From Branchiostoma floridae (lineage: Eukaryota; Chordata; Leptocardii; Amphioxiformes; Branchiostomatidae), in contig NC_049985.1 of NCBI RefSeq assembly GCF_000003815.2, positions 21,412,888 to 21,476,887 on the forward strand: 64,000 bases of DNA. The letters are read 5' to 3'. A program made the translations under genes and the position numbers. How positions within the stretch are numbered: position 1 is the first letter of the stretch; the number at the start of each line of letters is the position of its first letter. The notes beneath the pieces are model-generated. The model was not told the DNA's origin and made no database searches. It saw only the letters and a program-made list of their open reading frames with translations. Below are positions 21,131 through 32,779 of this stretch, piece after piece.

Positions 21131-21363
21131 TATAGAGATATGCCAGAAGAGTTAACTATCCGAGGATACTTCTCTGTCATGCTGTATCTCTATATTTGTA
21201 TTCATCGTCTTTTGGCGTCTCTTGAAAATAACAGCAAGTGCGACAAAAATCTTACGCGAAAGCTAGAGAGGCATGGACCTTACTGTATGACAGTATAAAA
21301 AGCTTCAGTAGTATTGTCCCGTTATTCTACATTGAAGGGATATATGGCGGTTAACAATGTAAA

Positions 21364-22044
21364 ATAGAAAGCCAGGTGAAACGCACAAAAGACGTCGAAA
21401 GCACGCCAGGCTCTGCTTCAAAGGTACGTCCATAAAAGATAGAACAAGAAGTACACACCCATACGTAAAAGGTACCATGATTTTTACATGAAATGTACAA
21501 ATAGAAAACATGTTATCATTACTTCATTTAATTCCCATCCTACCCATGGGAAATTCTTGTTTTTTTTAATGATATAGCGAACAGTATAATAACTGTTCTA
21601 GTAAAAGGTGTGTATACTATATCCGTAAATTTGTGCAACTCGCTGCCTGAGATAAAACTGAAAACTGTCGCAAAATCACATGGCCGTAATCCGTACCGTT
21701 TGCTGAACCCAGACGATGCATTTTGGGATTGAAAGTCAGAAAGGGATTGTGGGAAGTACATCCAAGCGCAAGAAATACATAACCCAATGTGTGAAATATA
21801 GCAAAAGTTCACAGTAAAAATAGAAAACATAAACCTCTCCACACTACAACTTTTACGTTCTCAGAAAAAATGCGTTTCTAGCTACACGTATTTGTCATTA
21901 GTCTACCTCACGTGACAATAGATCACGTGGTTAGACAATACCTCACGTGACAAGATAGCTCATAAGGTGACCAGACAACTTGCTGCTTCAGTTCAACCTC
22001 AGACAGCACACGCGCAAGGTGTCGACAACAGCGGCTCTATCAAA
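21364..22044 (+). promoter_or_regulatory. Upstream region of alpha copy F with E-box cluster
   Basis: CACGTG occurs at 21909, 21924 and 21944 (15 and 20 bp apart), about 101-136 bp before the ATG, in the same arrangement as copy A. A GATGCATTTTGGGATTG element lies at about 21714. Confidence 0.55.
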
Positions 22045-25000
22045 ATGGCGGTAACTGATCCAAACATCGACCTATTCGATGCTGTCAGGGATGGATCACT
22101 TCGAGGCGTTGAAGCGGCTTTGAAAGCTGGTAAGCACAGATTGAAAATTCTTTCCTTTCTGATTGAAATAGATCTAGAAGAGCGATCCAAACTGGATTTC
22201 CGGAAGCGTTCATATTGAATTACGTAGACAGTGGTAGACTCCCCGTCAAAGTACTAACTTCACAGTCAAGTAAACTATGGTAGGAAATTCACTTCTGATT
22301 GCAGTTGCTAGAAACGTGTGTTTCTGTGTTCTATAGAGTATGACTACGACTTTTTCCTAAAAGGAGACTGCAAAAGGAACCCTTTGGTATTTTTAGTCGG
22401 TACCACTAACGAAGATGACTAGGATTGTGCGCAATTTTGTTTATGACACACTCTAAATGGCTGACAAATTATTTTGCTATTTCTTACCTCAATACTCACA
22501 GTGAGTACCAAATTAAAACCACGCTGCCCACAAACCAACACTTTGGTATGATGCGTCTACAGTTTTTTTCTGTATTTGTAGTTACGCACATTTTAGTACT
22601 GTTTACATTGTCAGTAGAAATACAGATTGTGTTGGACTTGTTAGTTTGGACCAAGGTATTCTTATTCTAGCGTAATATCAATAGTATATTTGACATAGGG
22701 GTCATATACAAAACAGCACACTTGCAGTCATAAGACTGAATTGAGGTGAATGTTAACAATTATCATCCGCACTACAAAATTCTGTGTAACTTAGCGGATA
22801 AGAACTTGCACACAAGCGTGAAGTACAGTGTAGGTGTAGACAATTTGTCTATTGTGACTGTTGCTTTTGTAGCTTTTGTAAGTTTTTGTTCTAACTAATC
22901 ATGCAACACAATAGACGACGGTGACAATGTCCCCTGGAGTCTCATTCACAGGTTGTCATACATTATGGTTGACACCTGTATGTTATTATTAGGTACCGTG
23001 CCGACATCAACAATGGTCAAAACAGATATTTCTGGTCAACACACATATTTTTCTGGTCAACACACATATTTTTCTAGCCAACACACCTATTTTCTACCCT
23101 TTTTGCACTGCACACTTGCTTTTTTCTGTGCAACACACTTACTTGTTTTCTTCTGTGCGACCCCTACACACTAACCTTTTCTGCGGAAGTCCTTGCTCTT
23201 CGTTTGCGTCTATCAGACTGCACATGTCGCTAGGAATGGTAGAAATTGGCGAGTTCGACAGGAGTTAACAGACTAAATATAAAGTTTGTATGGAGTTGAG
23301 AGAATTTCTGACCTACTCACCCCGAGTATTATTTAAATGTTTACCTTGCAAAATCACAATAAGAAATTAACCCACTCGTGTAATTCAGCTATATATATAT
23401 TGAATGTTATCATTGATCATCAAACGCAGGTGCAGACATTGACTGCAAATATGCAAGGTGCGAGGACTCAAGTCCCGGGACATTATTGTTCCATGCCTCC
23501 TGCATGGGAGATGTAGACACCGTGAGACTACTGCTCTGCAAGGGGGCGTCTTTGGTGAAGAGATCAGACAGGAGCGCATTCGCACCCCTTCATGCGGCAG
23601 CGATCAACGGTAGGTAGATTCTTATTCTTCGTCATTACCTTACTGTTCGGTTGCAATGTTCTCGACATCATCAGTTGACACCTAGCTTTGCTAGCCTAGA
23701 GAGTTTTGCATGGAGCAAAAAGATCCAAATTTTCGACCTCATGTTGGATACTGGTGGATCCGTAACGACCTAACCTCCACTGGGCCACCACTCCCACAGT
23801 GTCTCTGTGCCCCAGTCTACTTCTGGCTTCTTCTGTCGTTTCTGCAACCTACCATTTTCCCATTGACTGGAAAAGGATCTCAACCAAAGCTCCAAACAAC
23901 GGCACTCCAAAATGTTATATACAAACGTCCTATGCCGGTTTATCAAATGTTGGTGTCCTTACTGACCTGTAAGACGGGTGTAAAAAAGTACATTGTATAT
24001 TCGTGATTACATGGAAGTGAAACTTTTGCTAACGTATGCGTGTTTAGTTGATATGTAATTCTTGGGATGCAAACCCAACTTAGGGAGGACAGAAGTGGTG
24101 GACTTGCTGGTGCAGCATGGTGCAACAGTAGACATACGTGACAGCTGTCAGAACACACCACTCATGAGAGCCTGCGATCACAACCATGTCGACACAGTTC
24201 GGAGACTGCTAGAGCTTGGAGCAAGGCCAGATTTGACCGGTGGTCATTGCCGGGCTATAAAGTAGGTGTTGCATTTTTTGGGGAATATGAACCCGTACAT
24301 TGAACAATTTTAGATTTGTTATGTTAAAAACTTGTTACCTTCAAAGTGAAGATACATGTATGGGGTCGTGAAACTGTTTGTTTCTTTGTTACTAGAATTC
24401 CACGCCAAAGCTTTACAACTGATGTGTTTTATGTGTTTGTCATAAATTATGCAAATAAGGTCCTCATTTGAATAATACATGTTAGGTGATTTTCTCTATC
24501 TTAAGGAAAAAGGCTGTAACAATATTTTTATAACTTATGCACATGAGGTCAACATTTGCATATATGTTAACTTGTATATAACTTGTGTGAATTTCCCGCC
24601 ATTTACCACGAATGGACCACAGCACTTTCTCATCAACTATGAAAATTAGGTTTTCATTTGCCAAATGTTTGTCGCCAAATGTTGTTCTTCTCTTTCTCAG
24701 TAACAAAGGTCACATGTTGGGATAGTCCTATAATGGGACAAAGTTGGTTCATAAAATTCTCATTAATCATGTATGTATATGCAGTTTTATATTGTTCTGA
24801 TCCATACAGATCAACTCTGATGTCCTACAGTAGTAATTTATGTGTGTCAAATAGAAAACAGATAGATTGATATTTCCTGGCCTAGAACACTAAATCAGTT
24901 ATATATTCCACTAGGTGCGATGAAAATGAAGAGAGTTGGAAGCTGATAGAAGAGGCGTGGAAGACCAAGCTGTTGAGATGCTGTAACCCTAAGTGTGGCA

Positions 25001-25432
25001 AACCAGGCAAAAGGTAGGTTTTGTTAATGATGTTAGCACCGTTAAAATTCTTCACTATCATGTGTTTAAATCAATATTATCGTATGTGTAAATTAACCGA
25101 AATAAAGTATTTTCGATATAAAAGGACTACATGCACGACCCTTAAAAAGGAAAATGACATTTTTCTAACACTTCTTTTAATATTGATTGTTTACCTGTTA
25201 CATTTTCTACAGGAAAGCCGGAACCCTGAAGCTGTGTGCCGGGTGCAAGCTGACCCGCTACTGCAGCCGTGACTGTCAGAAACAACACTGGTCTGTCGGA
25301 CACAAGAAGTGCTGTGGGCATGATGCGTACTTTGACGAGCTAGAAGACTCCTTCCAACGAGCCCTGAGAAGACGACATTTAGCATCTTTGAAAAATGCCG
25401 CATGGAATCTCACTCACAAATTCGATTGCTAG
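22045..25432 (+). CDS. Ankyrin-repeat MYND protein, alpha copy F
   Basis: All five exons are present with canonical sites: 22045-22129 ([19 protein letters not shown]), 23430-23609, 24084-24261, 24915-25013 and 25213-25432, giving 253 residues. The ankyrin part includes [18 protein letters not shown] and [20 protein letters not shown]. The MYND residues are CCNPKC, CAGC (CGRC in the other copies), YCSRDC, HW, HKKCC. The C-terminus differs from I and L: after [13 protein letters not shown] the frame shifts by a 4-base insertion and continues [20 protein letters not shown]. That insertion matches a duplicated tail copy in its own 3' UTR. A poly(A) signal AATAAA lies at about 26062. Confidence 0.87.
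23029..23100. repeat. 22-bp minisatellite TCTGGTCAACACACATATTT, intron 1 of F
   Basis: About three copies. A related CTGGTCAACACACCTTATTT repeat lies in the same intron of G (about 40613-40690) and J (about 50334-50410), but not in A, I or L. Confidence 0.7.
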
Positions 25433-26340
25433 GGTAGCTGTCTAGTTGTCTTTGTATTGGACGCTATAGAACGCTGAAGTCCTTTGACGAGCTAGAAGGA
25501 TCCTTCCAATGAGCCCTGAGAAGACGACATTTTTCTTTTATGACAGCATAAGCTTAATCTAGACGCTTTGTATAATCAAGGAGCTCCTTGGTATAATCCA
25601 TTCTATCTGAAGTACTGTTTTCAGACGATATGGTGTTTGTATTATCTTCCTACTAAAGTGTGTGCTTAATTAGAGATAGTCTCAGACACGTCTTGCTCTT
25701 GTCGACATTCTCGTGTTATTTTACTGAGGGATATTTGGCACAATAACGAACAGTACACTTGTTGTGTATATGAGAATATGAGGAGTAAGAGAAAATAGCA
25801 GACATTGAAAAAGCTTGTTGTATTGCTGGTATCATTTACTTGCTCAACAAGTTGAAAAAAACACTCGTCAACAAATTATCTTTAGAAATGTACAAGGAAT
25901 GGCGTCTGTTTGTGTCCGTTTGCGTAGTTACTACCATTGGTAAGCTTAGTGTTTCAACATTATTTCCCTATATAGCCGTCCTCGCTTTATTGCTGAGCAT
26001 CTGATATATCTCATTGTCTCATTGTTAACTGTGGCTAACATACAAGTTTTACAAGCAGCCAAATAAAAGTCATTTCATGCATTTTTCGGAAATCTTTTTT
26101 TACCATGTACAATACACCAATAAAGAGGACATTCGGCCTTGATCATCCCAAGGTAAAAAAGGTAGAGTTATGCTGTTAACAGACACAAACACAGACAGAC
26201 ATACAAACACGCTCAAAACATAACCTTCTGACGAAGGTCATCATATAGGTCAGTACCGTCATGAAGGCCCGTCCAAACAAGAAATCATAGTATTGATGAG
26301 GGACCCTATCATAGCGTGTGTCAAAATTCGGGGATTTCTT
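25433..26340. other. 3' UTR and flank of alpha copy F
   Basis: It contains a duplicated copy of the exon 5 tail (about 25480-25533, TTTGACGAGCTAGAAGGATC and onward, with a TGA), then a flank conserved after I and L, with AATAAA at about 26062. A CA-rich segment ending GCTCAAAACATAACCT (about 26195-26225) is also found after I and looks like an interspersed-repeat tail. No further gene is seen. Confidence 0.65.
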
Positions 26341-26617
26341 TAGGGTAATGATTAATCTCCAAGCAGATCTTCCGTGGCATATGAAAGTATCATAATCTGG
26401 GGAAGGAGGTTGGCCACGCTAGAGGAAGCGAAGACGCTGTGACACCGGTCGTGGGCAAGGTCGGGCAAGGTTCGTATCAAACGAAGTGGGTAGTCGGTAA
26501 CTTCAAAGCTAGTGCTGCTTTGTAAATAAGTCATTTAAAATTAGCCTCAGTAAATATGCAATATGTTATCATATGATGTTAATTCCGGACCATATTCAAC
26601 CTTTCCCATGGAAAAGG

Positions 26618-26624
26618 TATAAAA
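26618..26624 (+). promoter_or_regulatory. TATA box of the secreted-protein fragment
   Basis: TATAAAA lies 76 bp before the ATG at 26700, which would put transcription start near 26650. It is the only convincing TATA-type promoter in the window. Confidence 0.65.
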
Positions 26625-26699
26625 CCACGCATCTGACTCCCCTAACCACTACAGACGACTTGACTGACATTCACGGCACACCTCAGAGTGGTTCTAACC

Positions 26700-26984
26700 A
26701 TGAAGTTTCTCGTCGTTGCGATTGTGCTGACCGTTCTGGCCACCACCCAGGCAAGTTCCTTGATAACGCACGTTATTTCTCCTTCGTCTCCCTCAAATTG
26801 CTTTCCAGAGATGTATCCATTGTAGGCCTTGACAACTGACGAATTTTCAACTTTGTATTTCCACGCTATGGTCAACGAAAAGTTATTCCTTTCACAAAAA
26901 ATGTCTCAGTTATGTTTCTATCTTATTTATACTGCCAGGCTTTTCTAAAGGATAAGTTCATGGTTGAGCAAGCGCCACGTATAT
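26700..26984 (+). CDS. 5' fragment of a secreted-protein gene, GC-AG intron
   Basis: Exon 1 (26700-26750) encodes MKFLVVAIVLTVLATTQ, a clear signal peptide after an ACC-ATG context. The intron starts GCAAGT, the consensus for the rarer GC donor, and ends at CCAG (26938). Exon 2 (26939-26984) continues AFLKDKFMVEQAPRI and has a GTGAGT donor in phase 1. I could not identify further exons before the zinc-finger gene. Either they lie in 27000-28780 unrecognised or the gene was cut off by rearrangement. The family is not identified; the leader resembles many small secreted proteins. Confidence 0.6.
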
Positions 26985-28784
26985 GTGAGTAGAAGTTTAA
27001 CTAAATTACACGTATTTTGTATGTATGTAAAATTTGTGTACATACCGTGAGACTTATAGGCTTATAGGGCTTATTAGGACTCGAAACCATGTAACTGTAT
27101 CTCTGTTATATACTTTGTCTGACCCTTTCCTCTTTCCTCATGACCTCAATGAAAAGCGGCCAGCAGGCCGATTTGGGCTTTCATGTATGAATAAACTTTA
27201 GGTTCAAACAAACAAACATCCAGGAGCATAGCTATCGTGAACTCCAGAAGACCGTCATCAGATTCTAAAAGACAAGTGCCATTCATCCTGTTGTTAATGT
27301 CACATCGGTTGAATTGTTGGCATGCGCATGACATGTAAGTAATATAAAACACAATAATGTTTTAGCTATGTCCATACACGAGGCCATTTAGAGAGGTTGT
27401 AAAAACTGAACACCCCCAAATATCAACATTATTGATTTTTCTGTTTACCCAAACCCCTGATGCACGTTCTAAAGATATAGATATAATGTTCTGTGCTAAT
27501 CAATAAATGAAGGGTCTTTTTGTTCTTCATCTTACTTTGCAATGGAATAGACTTTGGTATTCGGTACAATCAGTATCCATTTTTCGATATTTTTTTGCAA
27601 TATGCAGCATTTTTTTACACTCTTTGTGCGATTTACAGTGATGGCGTATCCTTTTCCGAGATTTAAACGCTGTCTAACTTCTTACTGTCCTGTTATGCTT
27701 TTTCCGTAAGAAGGCAATGTTTATCTTCATTATGAAATCTAAGTGGTAGAGACGAAAAAAGTTCGATAATGGGCCCTCTAGCGCCTTTGTAAAAATATAA
27801 AGAAGTGGCCATTTCGATTGTGATGTCAGTGGAAATGATAAAAAATTGCTTCCTCAAATGAAACCTCAAATGAAACCTCCACCAACTTTATTGAAAAAAT
27901 TAACCGTAAAACAATGAATGAAAAAAATAACGCTTATAACAATGTTAACTTCAAACTCAAATAAATTCTGAAAGCTTACACTACTGGCTATTGACTATTG
28001 ATTCCAACATCACTAGATAGATGACACTAACTTCTCATGAGTACAATTTTATTTTAGTTGTTATATTAGTTTTAAAGATTTGTTTTAAAGATGTTGTTGA
28101 CGGAATAATGCAAACCAAAGAACTTACTACGTTACATGTTTACAAACCCAAGAAATTAACGATGAATAAAAAAAACACGAGCTAGACAGGTATTACAGGT
28201 ACCTGAAAGCTTAAGTGAACTACCACATGTACATCGGTACAATTAATGAACAATGCTAAATACCTGAAAGACTCAAGAGTGACAAAAGCAGTCTTCCTTA
28301 ACATAAGTACAGCTGTTTCCAACAGTTCTCCTGTTATCATGGTTATAGTTATCGCTTTAATAGCATAAAACTTATAACAACATCGCAACTATTTAAAATA
28401 ATACTCCAAACTAAATAAACACGTTACTAGTAGGAACAAATAACGTGTGGGTTAATATAAACAAAGTTTAATATGTGACAAAATCTACCCTACTCTACTT
28501 TGAAAAAACTTTGCATGGTTCGAACATACAGCCAACCGCGAAACATAAAGTCAGAAATCTAGCAAAACTAGCAAATAGATTGGTTTTGATACTTTTCCCA
28601 GCAAACTTGAATATTACTTCAAAATAGAACACTACAATCATTTCATCTATCACGATTATTATCATCTCAACTAAAACCTAAATTAAACAAATTATACAAG
28701 AACGAATAAAGACATTATGAATAAAATGAGTATACAATAGCCAAACAAGATGTAAAAAAATGTACACTTATATCTACAAAGTAG
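26985..28784. other. AT-rich region, no recognised gene
   Basis: It contains an interspersed-repeat-like 3' end (about 27090-27215) with AAAAGCGGCCAGCAGGCC, AATAAA and a CAAACAAAC tail. It also holds the likely 3' UTR and flank of the minus-strand zinc-finger gene; the stretch around 28290-28340 resembles 43340-43380. No other coding sequence is supported. Confidence 0.5.
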
Positions 28785-28884
28785 NNNNNNNNNNNNNNNN
28801 NNNNNNNNNNNNNNNNNNNNNNNNNNNNNNNNNNNNNNNNNNNNNNNNNNNNNNNNNNNNNNNNNNNNNNNNNNNNNNNNNNNN
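28785..28884. other. Assembly gap (100 N) at the 3' end of the zinc-finger gene
   Basis: It removes the C-terminal fingers or stop of the minus-strand C2H2 gene. Confidence 0.95.
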
Positions 28885-30367
28885 AACTGCCTGCTGCATC
28901 CCTCACATTTGTAGGGTTTCTCATCCGTGTGTCAGCATATGTCTCTTTAAATTACACAGCTGACTGAACTGCTTGCTGCAGTCCTCGCTCTTATAGGGTT
29001 TCTCCCCTGGGGGAGGTCGGCATGGGGGTCTTTAAATTCCACAGCTGACTGAACTGCTTGCTGCACTCCTCACATTTATAGGGTTTCTCCCCTGTGGGTC
29101 CGCATGGGGTCTTTAATTACCCAGCTGACTGAACTGCTTGCTGCACTCCTCACACCTATAGGGTTTCTCCCCTGTGTGCGTCTGCATGTGGGTCTTTAAA
29201 TTACCCAGCTGACTGAACTGCTTGCTGCACTCCTCACACTTATAGGGTTTCTCCCCTGTGTGTGTCCGCATGTGGGTCTTAAGATTACTCAAGTTACGGA
29301 AATGCCTGCCACAATCCTCACACGTGAAAGGTTTCTCCCCGGTGTGGATCCGCATGTGGTTCTTCAGAACACACAGATCACTGAACTGCCTGCTGCACTC
29401 CTCACACTTGTAGGGTTTCTCACCTGTGTGAGTCTGCATGTGAGTTTTCAGATTACCCAGTTGACTGAACTGCTTGCTACACTCCTCACACTTGTAGGGT
29501 TTCTCACCTGTGTGGGTCCGCATGTGAGTTTTCAGGTCACCTTGGCTACTGAACAGCCTGCTGCACTCCTCACACTTGTAGGGTTTTTCGCCTGTGTGAG
29601 TCCGTAGGTGTCTCTGTAGACTGCACAGCCGACTGAACTGCCTGCTGCACTCCTCACACCTGTAGGGTTTCTCACCTGTGTGAGTCCGCATGTGACTTTT
29701 TAGTTCATCTTGCCGACTAAACTGCGCGGTGCACTCCGTACAGTTGTATTGTTTCTCGCCTGTGTGAGTCCGCATGTGAGTTTTCAGATTACCCAGTTGA
29801 CTGAACTGTTTGCTGCACTCCTCACACCTGTAGGGTTTCTCACCTGTGTGAGTTCGCATGTGAATTTTCAGTTCATATTGCCTACTGAACTGCTTGCTGC
29901 ACTCCTCACATTTGTAGGGTTTCTCACCTGTGTGAGTTCGCATGTGAATTTTCAGTTCATCTTGCCTACTGAACTGCTTGCTGCACTCCTCACACTTGTA
30001 GGGTTTCTCCCCTGTATGAGTCCGCATGTGAGTCTTTAAATGACCCAGCTCACTGAACTGCCTGCTGCACCTCTCACACCTGTAGGGTTTCTCACCTGTA
30101 TGGGTCCGCATATGTTTCTTCAGATTCCCTTGCGCACTGAACTGCTTGCCGCACTCCTTACACTTGTAGGGTTTCTCCCCTGTGTGAGTCCGAATGTGAG
30201 TCTTCAAATGACCCAGCTGACTGAACTACCTGCTGCACTCCTCACACCTGTAGGGTTTACCCTCTTTTCTAGAATGCCCATAAAAACCCTTCTCTGCCCT
30301 TCTCCCAACATCATCCAAAGTCTGCACGTTGCTTGTTGATGCCATCCTCCTTAATCTTTTGCAACTT
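28885..30367 (-). pseudogene. C2H2 zinc-finger gene, about 13+ fingers, interrupted
   Basis: Minus strand. An exon starts at 30367 after TCTCCACAG, and the ATG is at 30345-30343 (MASTSNVQTLDDVGRRAEKG). The first finger has TAG in place of CAG (30228-30226: CEECSR, stop, FSQLGHLKTH). Beyond it an open stretch of 12 full fingers runs to 29113, each of the form CEECSKQFS, then HMRTH, with TGEKPY linkers. Such proteins bind DNA in the nucleus; the helix residues vary (RQDEL, QLGNL, DLCVL), so the target would be long. Below 29130 several one- or two-base losses (LGN-stop at 29113, shortened linkers) break the frame up to the gap. The indels may be sequencing errors at the gap edge; the TAG lies in clean sequence. 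It is either a pseudogene or an allele with a nonsense change. Confidence 0.8.
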
Positions 30368-30409
30368 CTGTGGAGACAAGATGTAGAATAATTAATGTGA
30401 AAGAAGTTC

Positions 30410-32424
30410 GGTTTATGGTTATGATGACTTGTACGTTGGTGCTACTCCTTGATGATGGCAATTTCCTGTGATGAATTATGCATAATGCTTCTTTGAGTCT
30501 GTAGTTTCAAATTTTTAATATAGCCGGACATGAAGCCGACCCCCTAAACAGATTACAATGGAACTTTCCAACATTAGTAGTTCTCTGCAGGGCTGACGTC
30601 ACAATTGGGTTGCGCAATAGAAGGTACAAAATGGGAATAGGATTATAGTGACACCTAAAATCCTTGAAATTATTGGCCCAACCTGGATACTTTTTGTGTT
30701 AGATTTACTTAGAATGAATTTCCTATCTGGTCAAACGTTTAGCAGTTAAATTGGCGTACGGAAGATTTTCAGTTGTTATCTGGAGAAAAACTGTAGTGAA
30801 ACTTTTTTTGAAAGGTGAGTTTTGTTTTCCATGGAGCGCTGGAAAAATAGTAACAATTGGCCAAATAATCTTGACAGAAAATACGCAAGACGAGTACAGT
30901 TTGCGACCTAAGGTCAGCCAACACCCCTAGGCTTATTCCCCTTATTCCGCCAGGCGGGAGTCTGGTATAGACTAGGAGTCTGTACCGACCAACACCCTGT
31001 TTGGGTTAGTACTTTTCTGAAGCATTGCCTCATAAAACGTCCTTGCTTTTTAATCTATTTTAACGTGCTTTCCTATGGAGAGGTCTAACTGTTTTATCAG
31101 CCCTGCATTCAATTATCAAATACTGAACCACCCCGAAAAATCCCAACACGCCATAATGAACACCAGATGTTAGACCGGCGAGCACTAGTCTCCGACATAG
31201 AGGCGGACAGAGGGGTTCGGCGTACACCTGACCTATATCATTTGCGCCCTTCATACCAGTATGTATTGTTTACATCAGTCAACTATACAATCTTACATCT
31301 ACAATTGGAATACTCCCAAACGCCTTTGCATACGCAAAAGTCGTACGATAAAAACAAACACGACAATAACAGCTCAGTAATCCCCCTTCAGACCCCCGTT
31401 GTTTACGCTACCCAATGCCTTTCTACGTTATCCTCTTCTTTGGCGAGAAAAAGAGCAAAGTTTCAATAAAACGAATATAAAAACGTATATAAAACACCTT
31501 TTACCTCCTCAAACCCATTTACATCTCCTCTACTTATATCAACAACCAAAGACGACACAAACATGTTGTTGGACCACCCACAAACTGACGGTGTTGTAGC
31601 GTCAAAATTTATCACGAGACGATTCACTTCTCTATCAAATCATAGAGCTTTCAAAATCAAAATATGCAACATATCGTCTTACCTGAACAAACCTGAAACC
31701 TAGTCCTTCACGACTACACCGCTCGGCTTCCTAAAACCGCGAATTTTGTGGTATATTTCGCTTTGAAAGCCGGAAACTTTCCAAACTGACAGACGCTATC
31801 GTCACTACCAGCAAACAGGAAGTCGCGGACAGCTAACCCGGTAGTACTGTATTGACCTGGGTCAAAGGTTATCACCTGCTTACTCAAAAATTGTCGCGAG
31901 CTCGGCCATACAGCTCTATTGCTCGCCCACTCGGTAGATGGCGTATCTTTAATTTCTTCGTGGCTGACAATGTCCAGTTTTTAATGTCTTGTGATTATAC
32001 TAATAAATTACAGTACCATGCTTAAATGAATGGGCTTTTTCAAATGATATCTCTAAACAAATGTTTACCAAACAAACGACTTTATTTAAGAAAACAAATT
32101 ACTGTAAATAATTAAATGTAACATAACAATAAAAGCAACAATAACGCTTCTAACTATGTGACCTCAAAAACAGCCTGTAATATCCCTACAAAATATTAAG
32201 ATGAGCTCCAGTCATAGGGTTGATATTATTGTTATCAAAATGATACATTTATATCAACCCTTTGCTCTCACATGATTTCAAAAGTTCTCTGGCATGATGT
32301 TAAACCAAACGAGTATTTGCTACATGGACAGGAAATATATAACACTTGCAGCCTCCTTGTCGCAACTAACGATAAAAGGTAATGACACATCTACCTACAT
32401 GAACTGGGAAAACTATAACAGATA
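30410..32424. repeat. 2.0-kb segmental duplication, copy 1 (zinc-finger upstream region)
   Basis: Nearly identical to 41259-43259 in the same orientation. It lies directly upstream of the zinc-finger coding exon, so it should hold its promoter, 5' UTR exons and intron. No protein-coding exon is evident. Short frames shared by both copies show mainly amino-acid-changing differences, which argues against coding. Confidence 0.85.
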
Positions 32425-32602
32425 CAGTCAAACCTGCCCGAGCGACCACCTCTTCTCAGCGACCACCTGGCCATTTCGACCACTTTTTCTCGGTCCCGAT
32501 TTATTTTCCCATCGACGTAAGCATTAAGCGACCTTTTCTCAATGACCACCTGGCCAACGCGACCGCGACCGGCCCAAATTGGGACCCATAACGACCGCAT
32601 CA
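32425..32602. mobile_element. DNA-transposon-like end, CAGTCAAACCTGCC with CGACCAC repeats
   Basis: It begins at a TA right where copy 2 of the 2-kb duplication reads uninterrupted (GATA then TATTTAAG). It contains repeated GCGACCACCT words. The right end is missing, cut at the junction with beta/MITE flank sequence (ACCACATTGTAATAG). Confidence 0.45.
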
Positions 32603-32659
32603 CCACATTGTAATAGTCTACATTGTGTATTCGTCCAGCGGTTGGATAGGGAGATCGTT

Positions 32660-32779
32660 ACTCTCCAAGCAGAGGTTCGGTTCCGGCTGTTAAAGAAAAC
32701 ATCACAAAGTAGAAAGTCGATAAAACGCCTATAACACATAGAAGAAAAACAGCCGAAGCCGAACCTCTTGTTGGAGAGT
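32660..32779. mobile_element. MITE, ACTCTCCAAGCAGAGGTTCGG ends
   Basis: 120 bp, the same element and position as at 20731-20850, upstream of copy H. Confidence 0.75.

Noticed and set aside
29260-30339. Long plus-strand open frames opposite the zinc-finger gene
   Set aside because: They are the reverse-strand shadow of repeated C2H2 codons; the minus strand carries the recognisable fingers.
31060-31254. 64-residue minus-strand frame also present at 41894-42088
   Set aside because: It is conserved only because the 2-kb segment is duplicated. The differences between copies mostly change amino acids, which does not suggest coding constraint.
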